64,000 nt of DNA from Puccinellia tenuiflora (Eukaryota > Streptophyta > Magnoliopsida > Poales > Poaceae), in the NCBI GenBank assembly GCA_012064385.1, contig QRDG01001969.1, positions 74,133-138,132 of the forward strand, given 5' to 3'. Made by a program: the position numbers and the translations under genes. Shown piece after piece: positions 1 through 9,600 of this stretch. Positions within the stretch are counted from its first letter, which is position 1. Every line of letters begins with the position of its first letter. The notes beneath the pieces were generated by a model. The model searched no databases. It was not told where the DNA came from and saw only the letters and a list, made by a program, of their open reading frames with translations.

Positions 1-1465
1 TGTGACCTTACAAAACATTTTGAAATGTTTCAGAATATTTTAGGACCTTCCAAGACCTTTTCAATGCCATTTACATTTATCGGGACTTTGCAATACTTTG
101 GAACTCTTCTGGTTTTTCTCAGAAATTGTTTTAGATCTTCCCGAAACTATTTGAGAGCAGTTCTCTTGTGCTCCTAACACATCCTAATACTAAAAAAAGA
201 GGAATCTTAAGCGTGTGACCCAGCATATTTGGTAACATGTAGATATGACCTCGAACTCCTTTTGGTCAATAATCAATAGCGGGATCTGGACACCCATATT
301 GACTCTTGTACTTACACGAATATGTTGAGCGAACCTTTGTTCTCGTACAAAATTTTCTTTGGTTCACAAATCACGATACATACCAAAACCCGAGGCGAGA
401 CTTTATTGGTGTCAACATGAAGCAACAACTTCATCACGATACCAAGTTATATTCGTCACCGGTTTTTTCCTTGTTTTTGTATTCTAATATCCCCGTGATC
501 ACATCATGTTGTGTCTGGCTATATGAAAATGGATACCGTAACACCGAGAGGGACCAGAGAGTATCTCTCCATCATCATATATAGTAGCAATTCCAACATT
601 GAACTATCAAGTTCTAAAGACATTTCCGAAATATCTGAAGATTGTCGTTATGATCACCTTGTTATAATTAAGGTTTGACAACTCTACAGTACAATGTCCG
701 GTATGAAAGAACTTGATAATCTCATGATATAAGGACATGAGTGTACGTTAACACTTCTATTATTATAATAACAACATTGTCACGTTGTTATCTCGTAGTA
801 TATCATTTATTTTGGTCTACTAAAGTTTCTTTATGGGCCATGACCCAGTCTAGGAACTCGGTGTATCGCCTACTCGACATTCATGGCGAGAGACGATGCA
901 AGGCGAGTCCTCGTCATCTGATTATTGTGAGTTATGTTATAAGCCGTGTGGCGGTACCTTCACTTTTGCGTTGTGGCTATGTCTGCCCTATTCTTCTGAG
1001 AAAGAAATGTGATACAAGTGGAAAAGGTATTTTTTTTTTCATACGGACACCTCCACGAGGGTCGGGTTCCATTCCATAGGGAAGCAGAACAACAGTTTTC
1101 CAGGTTTCAAAAGTGAACTAGAAAACCAAGAAAAAAAAGGAAGGAAAGCATATGAACCCCAGCTGAGGGAGGTCTCATAGCAAACCGATCTAAAGTATCA
1201 TGGCACATAAGCCCTATACTACAGACGAATATATACATAGGTGTTTTGGAGGCCAAACGAGACCTGGAGAGAACACCCTCTCTCCAAAAGCGGACACACC
1301 TTTTCTTGTGCATCAGTTAAACCTGTCTATAACATCAGGAAAACATGATTTCACTATTTTTCTTACCTGGCATGCAGGATCTTTGCCACAACAAACTCAA
1401 AACCAAACCCAGGTTATCATGGAGGTCAGCTTTTTGGAAATTTTAGGATGACACATCTTCCAGCC
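1..1465. other. 5' flank without recognisable gene
   Basis: AT-rich sequence with only short open frames that have low-complexity translations. None resembles a known domain, and no terminal repeats or target-site duplications were recognised. It is probably degraded intergenic DNA. Confidence 0.5.
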
Positions 1466-1468
1466 TTA

Positions 1469-1875
1469 GAGCATCTCCAGCCGCCCCCCAAGAGCCCCCC
1501 AGGACACCTTTTTTAGTACCGGCGATGCAAAAAGAGCAAAAAATGTCCCAGCCGCGCCCCCATAGCCCCCCCAACAGCCTAAAATTGCGTCAGCGAACCC
1601 AGCTCAAACCCACGGCTCTGGGTTTCTCTTGGGGAGGCCGACAGAAGTAAACAACCAATCTATTCCCCCCACGCGTCCTTTTCCTCTGGCCCACCCAGAT
1701 GCTGCTCTCCTTCCTTCCCTTCTCTTTTCCTGGCCGCTGCTCTGTCCTTCGCCTACGGCTGGGAAGTTGCTCACCCCAGGACATGTCTTTTTACCCGGCG
1801 GAAGCATTGCCCCCCCGGACATGTCTTTTTTCCTCCCGCGATTGTCCTGGGGGGCTCCAACGACTGGGGTTGCTC
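1469..1875. mobile_element. PIF/Harbinger-type MITE, 407 bp
   Basis: The left end reads GAGCATCTCCAGCCG. The right end, on the other strand, reads GAGCAACCCCAGTCG, so the termini are imperfect inverted repeats. Both continue into similar C-rich stretches (GCCCCCCAGGAC on each side). The element is flanked on both sides by TTA (1466-1468 and 1876-1878), the 3-bp TTA/TAA target-site duplication typical of PIF/Harbinger elements. There is no transposase inside, so it is non-autonomous. Open frames across it on both strands reflect its GC-rich, stop-poor composition. Confidence 0.75.
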
Positions 1876-2044
1876 TTAGCTTCTTATCCTGAGCAGCATC
1901 ATTCATCTTCACCGCCATCTCCTAGATCTTGGCTGCTCCTTCCTCCAGCTGCTGTCTGGCATTCCCGATTTGTAAACCTGCCTAGTAACGAATAAAAACA
2001 CACATATAACAAATTAACTCCACTTGAGAGGATATATTGTTTTC

Positions 2045-3037
2045 TCAAAGCATGCTCGATCTGTTTCGAGTTTTCCAAATCACCCAGCAAAAGGCAGCGA
2101 TTCCTATGATGTGCATATTTGTTCCTAGGGGGAGATATTTAGCTATCCACCAGAGGCATTGGATGAAACAAGTAGGTCTAGACAAGATATCAAGAGATGT
2201 ACTAATAATGCTCCACATATAAAGAGTAGCAAGGCAAATAAATAACATATGCGAAATGGTTTCATTCTCATCACAGAACCTACAGGAATAGTCTCCAACC
2301 CACTTTCTCTTTTTCATGTTATCCTTTGTGGCTATGGCATTATGCCGGATAAGCCAAAACTAGATTTTAATCTTTAAAGGGATTCTAGCTTTCCATAATG
2401 GTTTGAAGTATCTGTCAACCCCTTGAGAGGACAACTTTGAATACATCAATTTCACAGTGAATTTGCCTGATTTTGTAAATTTCCATTTTGGTCTATCAGG
2501 ACCAACTCCCACCGCAATTGTCCAATTGATTTTCCAATGGTGCATCCACCAGCGCCTGAAATTGAACTGCCAACCACATTCTACCATTTCTTTTACTGTG
2601 CATACTTGGTTAGTGCATATGTCGTACAAGGGTTTGAATCGTTCACAAAAGGGAACATTTCCTCCCCAAGTATCATGCCATAAATCAGTTTCATTTCCAC
2701 CATTCACAACCATATATCTCCCTTGAAGATAGAGGTTTTTAACTTTTAGTAAATCCTTCCATACAACAGCCCCTTGTTTGAGATTGATCCTCCAAATCCC
2801 ATGAGTTATCTTATACTTTGCTTTGATCAATTCTTGCCAAATACCATCCTCATTTTCCAATCTCCACCACCATTTACACAGGAGACTAATGTTGAACAGC
2901 TTAAAGTTCTCAATACCCAACCCCCCTTTGGAGTTGCGCTTATTGATCAAGGTCCACTTCACCATATAGTATTTTCTCTTACTGCTGGCTCCTGCCAGAA
3001 AAATCTTCTGGTACTTTTTGTCATGGCTTCCACACAT
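2045..3037 (-). pseudogene. LINE ORF2 C-terminal region with zf-RVT domain
   Basis: The frame runs from 3037 to 2360 and, after one in-frame stop, from 2317 to 2045. The first part has the Trp-rich motif LLCKWWWRLE and the run RRWWMHHWKINW typical of the plant LINE C-terminal region. The second part has the zf-RVT signature CRFCDENETISHMLF (Cys-x2-Cys ... His). The stop at 2360-2362 is TAG where the context predicts Trp (TGG), a single transition. No catalytic activity resides in this part; the domain is thought to assist RNA binding in this family. Confidence 0.85.
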
Positions 3038-3104
3038 GTGTCAGGAAACAAATACGTAGACATATGATAAATCAAGATGCTACTGAGAGATGATTGAATT
3101 AGTA

Positions 3105-4096
3105 TCACTCTCCCCCAATAGATGAATTATTTCCAACCCAACCATCCAACTTTTCCCCTAACTTATCAGTTAAAGGAACCAAATTAACAACTCTGAGTCT
3201 GGTGCCACACACAGGGACACCCATATATTTCATTGACCAACTTTCAATCTGATAATTAAGCATATTAGCATAGAACTCACATTTCACACTATCTTCGAGC
3301 ACCATCATCACTTCACTTTTTAAGAAGTTAATCTTTAAACCTGACATTGCCTCAAACATATATAGGATCAATTTCAAGTGTCTAACTTGATTTTCCTCGT
3401 TATGAACAAAAAGTATTGTATCATCAACATACCGAAAGATTACAATGCCTTGGGATACTAGACGAGGCACCAGACCAATGATATGGCCAGCATTCTGAGC
3501 TTTCTTGATTAGTTTAGCCATGCCTTCAGCGGCCAGATTAAACAGAAAAGGGGAGAAATGATCTCCTTGTCTGACCCCTATGTGACTTCCAAAGTCCTTC
3601 CCTCTGGTATTATTAATTTTAACACATAAGGTGCCATCATGAACTACTCAGTCTACACCAAAGCGGACTGAAACCCTTGTGGGACACACATTTCATTAAG
3701 TACCCCCAATCAACCTTATCATATGCCTTTTGAAAGTATATTTTCAAGACCACACCCTGCTGCGTTTTCCCTTTTTGCTGCATGCAAATTTTCATGCAAA
3801 GACATTACACCATCCATGATATTTCTACCTCTTATGAAAGCAGTCTGACAACTAGAGATTAGTTTGTTCATGTAAGGTTCCATTTTGAGGGTAATCACCT
3901 TGTATATTACCTGTAAAAGACAGATAGGCCTATACTTCTGAATGCAGTTTGCATCCTTGTTTTTTTGCAACAAGATAGTCATACCAAAATTCAGCCTGAA
4001 CAGATTTAAATCCCCCACAAACCAATCATGAAATAAAGCCATAACTCCATGTTGAATCAAAGACCAGCAAGTCTGAAAATTCAAGAGGAATCCCAT
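3105..4096 (-). pseudogene. LINE reverse transcriptase (broken)
   Basis: The upstream piece (4096-3719) contains the RT block with RPICLLQVIYKVITLKMEPY and the following QTAFIRGRNIMDGV motif. The downstream piece (3521-3105) contains the catalytic box as YVDDTILF, then GLKINFLKSE and the KYMGVPV block. Between them (3522-3718) the frame is interrupted, although residual coding for the GDHFSPFLFNL block is visible on the minus strand near 3540-3590. In a live element this enzyme would perform target-primed reverse transcription; this copy cannot. Confidence 0.88.
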
Positions 4097-4435
4097 GTGG
4101 ATCTGGGGCTTTATTCTTTACCATTAAATCAATTGCCCTTTTAACCTCTTGTTCAGAGAAAGGTTATCTAATTCAACATTATCTTCCACGGATAGCTTCT
4201 CACTGTCTGCCCATATGTCAGGGTCAAAACTCATCAAGTTTCCTTCCCCATAACCATTTTTTTGTAATAGGATGTTGCATGAGATAGAAGATTCATAGCC
4301 CATTACATACTATTTTTTCTATTACGGCCATTAGCCACCCTGTGAAAAAAGCAGTATTGGAATCCTTGTAACAACCATTTCTCAGTAGATCTGCTGGGCC
4401 AGAAACTTTCCTCCTCCTCATAGATTTTCATGAGT

Positions 4436-5438
4436 TTAGATTGGCAGCCCTTTTCTCACACATTGTGCACTTGTAAGGATACACGTTTCTTCCATCTCCT
4501 CTAACACCTCCAGCTCATTCAGCAAATCTTTCTTTATTTTCAAATTCTCACCTCTGACATTGATCCCCCATCCTTTGAGGCTATCTTTAACTTTTCTTAA
4601 TTTTTCTTCAAAAATCCCTATGCTGTCTCTTGCACTAACAGAGGAGAGCCAAGCTTTCCCTATCCTATCCATGAAGTCAGGATGAGAAATCCAAGTTTTT
4701 TCAAATCTGAACTCCTTTGATTTTGGAACTGCCACTTCACAAGTATCCACAATTAGAGGATTGTGATCAAACATAAACCTAGGAATTTTCCTTGCATGAG
4801 TAAGAGGGAAGAGATTTTCCCACTCAGAGTTTACTAGAATTTGGCCCAACTTTTCCAGGGTTGGATTTTTTGATTATTGGACCAAGTGAACTGTCAGCTG
4901 AGAAGAAGATCTCCCTCAGAGCAGATGAGTGAATTATAGAGTTTAAAATATCTGAGAATTTTGTTATCCCTCCTTTTCTATTCTTTTCATGTGCATACCT
5001 TATAATATTGAAATCTCCACCAATAATGGATTGAATAGACAAACTGGAACAAATATTTGCCAGAGAGACTAGAAAATCATGTTTCCCTTCATCCTGAGCT
5101 GCCCCCATATACCACAACCACTAGGATTTCTTTTTGAATTTTCTTGTCAAACGAAGTTGCTTTGGCAAAATGTTTCTCGGTGGTGGCAGCAATGACATCA
5201 AATCTTGAGGATTTAATGCCACATAGGATGCCACCTGATCTCCCCACTGAAGGGGACCAATACCATAGATAATCCCCATCAGGGTCAAACTTCCTCCAAA
5301 CAGAAGCATTAATATTCTTTTTCTTGTTGTTTCTTGCAAACCAATAAAATCAAAATGGTATTTAGAGATTAAATCTCTATGAGGAAAACCAAAACCTTTC
5401 TTCCCCACACCCCTACAATTAATGAAGAGACGTAACAT
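4436..5438 (-). pseudogene. LINE apurinic endonuclease and linker (broken)
   Basis: Three pieces on the minus strand. The piece 5438-5121 starts with the endonuclease N-terminus (NCRGVG ... FDFIGLQET, the catalytic Glu block). The piece 5117-4824 carries IIGGDFNIIR, the Asp/Asn block of the exonuclease-endonuclease-phosphatase fold. The piece 4849-4436 is the linker toward the reverse transcriptase. Frame breaks separate the pieces. In this family the endonuclease nicks target DNA to prime reverse transcription. Confidence 0.85.
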
Positions 5439-5499
5439 TTAAATCTATCAGGTAATTTTCTAGACCTTGGACCCACCACAATATCACTCAGAGAGTGAT

Positions 5500-5730
5500 T
5501 TATGTGTCCATTTCGAAGGGATATTGTGCTACTGAGGGACACCTCTTGAGATTTTTTTGACTACCAGAACCTTTCCTCCTATCTTTGTTTCCCTTCTGGA
5601 TAGGAGAAACATTGTCATCATTATCAGTAACTTCATTATTATCATTATCAGAAATATCATCATGTTTAGAGCAGTCATTATTGTCAACAATAGGGACAAT
5701 TTCTGAGCAATTCTTATTATTATGTTCCAT
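5500..5730 (-). pseudogene. Possible LINE ORF1 tail
   Basis: A 76-codon minus-strand frame directly upstream of the endonuclease frame. It is rich in Asp and Asn (DNNDCSKHDDISDNDNN) and ends in a basic stretch. Position and orientation fit the C-terminal part of a LINE ORF1 (gag-like RNA-binding protein), but no zinc knuckle or RRM remains visible. The assignment rests on context only. Confidence 0.4.
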
Positions 5731-5976
5731 AGTTAGTTGTTCTTTCTTTTTAGTAATAGAGTCCTAGCTATGAACAGTCCCAAAGAAATGGAGATATATT
5801 ATTATTATAGAAAAAAAGAAACACCGATACGCTCTAATCAGGCAGTACACGCTCTAATCATTCATTGTGGGATTACAACCCTGGGATACATTCCCCTTGC
5901 AACCAAATTAGCCCTGAGAGGGATTTGGTGGCATCATCAGGTTCAATCTAGGGCCGCCACGGTAGACTTTTGGTCC

Positions 5977-5985
5977 TTTGGCGGG
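5977..5985 (+). promoter_or_regulatory. E2F-type site TTTGGCGGG
   Basis: Matches the plant E2F consensus WTTSSCSS. It lies about 655 bp upstream of the start codon. Arabidopsis FAS1 is a known E2F target, which makes the site plausible. Confidence 0.5.
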
Positions 5986-6036
5986 GCGCCCACCAAAGAA
6001 CGGAAGCGGGGCGCGCAGTTTTCCCCTATTTTCCAT

Positions 6037-6045
6037 TTTGGCGGG
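6037..6045 (+). promoter_or_regulatory. E2F-type site TTTGGCGGG (second copy)
   Basis: Identical nonamer 60 bp downstream of the first copy and in the same orientation. Spacing and identity favour a functional pair over chance. Confidence 0.5.
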
Positions 6046-6127
6046 GGAGCGCACGCGACACCGAGCCAAACATGCGGCGCGCGCGCGCGGGGGAAGTAGA
6101 AATCGTTTCGTTTGGAGGCACGGCGAA

Positions 6128-6135
6128 GCGGGAAA
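6128..6135 (-). promoter_or_regulatory. Canonical E2F site TTTCCCGC
   Basis: The plus strand reads GCGGGAAA, so the minus strand has TTTCCCGC, a canonical E2F octamer. It is the third E2F-type site within 160 bp. Confidence 0.55.
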
Positions 6136-6639
6136 GCGGCATACTAATGCGCACCACAACCCACAACTTGAATCTCAATTCCCCCCATCCATCACTCCCA
6201 TTCTCCAAACCCGCGCGCCTCCCCGTCCCACCGCCGCACCCCCCGCGCGGTTCCGGCCTCCGTCCCCTAGCACCAGCAGGCAGCGGCCCTCCCCCTCGGT
6301 GCCGCCGGATCCCCTTCGCCCCCAACCGAGGCGCGCGTGCCGACTCCACGGGAACGAGCCCGGTTCTCTCGCAGGCGGCGTCGTCCACTGCGGCCACCGG
6401 CGCCGGGATCTCTCTGCTGGTAACGAACCCTAGATTTCCTGTATGTTCGTCCGTTTCGTTTCCGGCCTTTCCTTCACTGTGAAAATCCGAACCCGACCAG
6501 ATCCTGATTGTTTGCCCAGGTTGGGGCAGAAGATTGCTTGTTGAAGGGTCTGGGTCGGGGAATGCGCCGCTATTCCCGCTGCGATAGCTGAGATCCCCTC
6601 AAACCTGCGATCTGAACCTAACCGCCGCCAATCCCCGCA

Positions 6640-9600
6640 ATGGAGGGTGGCGGCGCGATTCTCGGCGCTGCTCGCCCCGAAGCCCCTAGCGCCGAAGAAG
6701 GCGCCAGACAACGCGATGTGCTGGAGCAGTCGCAGTCGCAGATGCAGGTCGACGGCCCTGTCGTGCTCAACCGATCTGCTGAGCTCGAACCGAGCGATGC
6801 GATGGATATCGATGGTGCCCCGGCGCAAGCGGCGGATCAGATGGTGCCGCCGACGACGCAGTCTCCCGCTACTCTGACCGATACCATCGTACAAGTACAG
6901 AAGCAGTTGAAGCGGAAGAGGGCGTCGAACAGCCCAGTGATTGCTGCCGCAGAGAAGGAAGCTCTTGTTGCTGGGTGCCGCCAGGAGCTCCAGGGCTTGT
7001 TTGAGTACTACAAGGAGGTTTCTGGTCACAAGATGCAGCTCGAAGGTGTCAATCTGTCAGGCAACGCGATGATTGGCTGCTTGTTGGAGGAGAGCGCTCT
7101 TGGACTATCCAAGTTGGTGGACCAGACATTTGAGAAGCTGAAGGACACTGAGGGTGTCTCGGTGGCTTCGGTCCGCAGCTCCGTGCTGCTCATTGGGCAG
7201 AGGATGATGTATGGACAGTCTAGCCCGGATGCTGATGTATTAGAAGATGAATCAGAGCTGTCTCTCTGGTGCTGGGAGGTAAATCCTCTATGTTGCTAGA
7301 TTGGTGCCATATTAATTCACTTCAATACCATTTTTCTATAGGAAACTGATTCGTTTCAAATTATATTTTGATGCTTTGGGTGGTTGTCTCACTTGCTTGT
7401 TGTTAATTGGCAGGTAAGAGATTTGAAGTTAATGCCTGTGAAAACACGTGGGTTTTTAAGTGCACGAAGAACTGCTAGAAAGAAAATCCATGAGAGGATC
7501 AACACTATACATTGTAAGGCATTTCTTGTTACCACTATATCTGAATTTCCATCTGTCACTGTTTTAAAGTAGTTTATATGCAAATTGCAGCCTTTTGGGT
7601 CTAAATAGTTGAATTTGTACCCAATCTTCCAACATACTGCTTTGTTAAATTACTCCAAATGTTGTTGCAAGTTAGCTTTGATCTTGACATAACGTCTTAT
7701 ATTAAGGGACAGAGGTAGTAATTACAAGAACTGTGAACTTTTAAATTGTCTACTCCATACCTTTGTTTTCTGTCCACTAAGTGAATGTCTATTGCAGCAA
7801 CTCTGTCTGTCCTGGAATCTCCTGGAGCTGAAGCTCAAGTAAACGAACTTAGAAAAGTATCGATAAAGTTAAACAAAGGATTGAACTTGGAAGGGATCAG
7901 ATCAATGGTGGAAAGAGTGACACAGAAGAACAACATTCAACGGTGTGTATCTTTGTGTTCTGTTTTGTTTATAGGCGTTGGCATGCACATCTTATTTAAA
8001 CCTTTGGGATCTGAAGCTCTAATATGTGTATCTATTTGTGACCAAAGGGGTACCAAAGATGTTGAATCAACAGCTAATCAGTCAATTGAAGCGATGAAAC
8101 AAAATGAGGGATCTGTTGGCAGAATAGACGCTGTACATGGATCTGAGTTGCCAAACGGAAATAGCCCTACTAATGTTAGTATCTCTTTCCATTGCATTAT
8201 TTTGTCAGATATCTCATTAACATATTTAAAGAATTGTAAGATGCATTGTCAGGTATATATTCTATAGATGTTATGAATATGCTGCTAAATTCCTATTATC
8301 CTATGCCTGAAGTTGCTGCATTTCAATGACTAGTTTAGTTTTGTTATGTTAACTCTCAATACATATACTTAGCCAATGTGTCATTATATTATATTGTATT
8401 GGTTATTACAGTATTTGTTCTTAGCCCTTCCATTTCTGCAACATACCTTAGTTTGTTCCACTACATTGTGATATCATAATGCACCTGCTAAGCAAGGATT
8501 ATTGGTGTCAATGTTTGAACTAGGTTCAGTATATATTGTTTTTTGTATAACATTCCAACATAAATTAGGTTATCTGTTTAGGTAGAGCAATGTGTGATAT
8601 AGCAACAGTAGTGTAGCGAGTAACTGCATGTCCATTTTATCCACTAATGTCTACTCCTGAATTATAGGAAAAGACAGTTCAGAAAATACAAAAACAACTT
8701 GAGAGGAAACAAAGCGCCAGGAGAAAGAGGAGCATCATCTAATGAAACAACAAAAGAAATTGCAAGAAGAAGCACTGAGAGAACAGAAGAGATGTGAAAA
8801 GGAAGATGCTGAAGCCAAGAAACGACAAAAGAGGCAAGAAGAAGAAGCCCTGAAAGAACAGAAGCGCCGTGAAAAGGAAGAAGCTGAAATGAGGAAACAA
8901 CAAAAGAGGCAGCAAGAGGAAGCTGAGAAAGAACAGAAGCGTCTTGAGAAGGAAGCTGAACAACTCAAGAAACAACTGGCAATCCAGAAGCAAGCTTCTT
9001 TGATGCAGCGCTTTTTCAAAAGTAAGGACAGTGAAAAACATGATAAATCTGGTGAGGATAACTCAGGTGCTTGCTCTGTTGATCCGTGCACCACCAATAA
9101 AGAGATGGTATCAGCTGCTACATTGATAATTGATTCTTCCTTCTCTCTAAAAGAAAGCTGGACTTTGGAGTATCTTCAGAGGTGAGCAGTGTCCTGGTGT
9201 TTTTTATTTCTCATTAGTAGGTTAACTTGTTAACACATGCATGAGCCCTTCCCAGAGAAAGTTAGCATTCATGGAACTGATGTAGTTGGCACTTGGATCA
9301 TGTATTATTGTGCTCTTTTACATGTTTAAGATATGCCACTGACATGGGTTGAATGGAAATACTTTGCAGGTTGCAGATCACTGGCTGGCAAAAGTTATCA
9401 AGCTATAACAGGTCCTGCAGATGGGGGATCAGACACAAACCCAAGAAGGAGGCGTTTAAAGTGCTGAAGCTTCAAAAAACCTCAGATGACATGCTTGATG
9501 AAATACTTTCCACTTCAAATGAAGACACTTGCCACAACTCAAGTCAAGAGAATGAATCAGATAAACTAGGAAATGATGTTGATATGCTTCCAGCCACTGA

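Larger units (their letters stand above)
2045..5438 (-). mobile_element. Degenerate non-LTR retrotransposon (LINE, L1-like)
   Basis: Read on the minus strand, the order is apurinic endonuclease, linker, reverse transcriptase, then a C-terminal zf-RVT region, the standard order of a plant L1-type ORF2. The reading frame is broken into at least six pieces by stops and frameshifts, so the copy is dead. I saw no clear poly(A) tail at the 3' end near 2000 and no flanking duplication, so the outer limits are uncertain. The element sits about 0.9 kb upstream of the CAF-1 gene, in the opposite orientation. Confidence 0.9.
5970..6639 (+). promoter_or_regulatory. CpG-rich promoter and 5' UTR of the CAF-1 gene
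   Basis: After AT-rich DNA, composition changes sharply at about 5950 to GC-rich, CpG-dense sequence that continues to the ATG at 6640. No clear TATA box was seen. A 5'-UTR intron is possible (donor-like GGTAACG near 6420, acceptor-like TTTGCCCAG near 6518) but unproven. Three E2F-type sites lie in this interval and are listed separately. The many open frames here on both strands are composition artefacts. Confidence 0.6.

Noticed and set aside
741..1079. 112-codon ORF
   Set aside because: Low-complexity translation, no domain, no splice or promoter context.
1590..1995. Several overlapping ORFs
   Set aside because: They lie on the GC-rich MITE, run on both strands and cross its boundary.
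5908..6482. Overlapping Arg/Pro-rich ORFs on both strands upstream of the CAF-1 gene
   Set aside because: They coincide with the CpG-rich promoter and 5' UTR and have no recognisable protein features.
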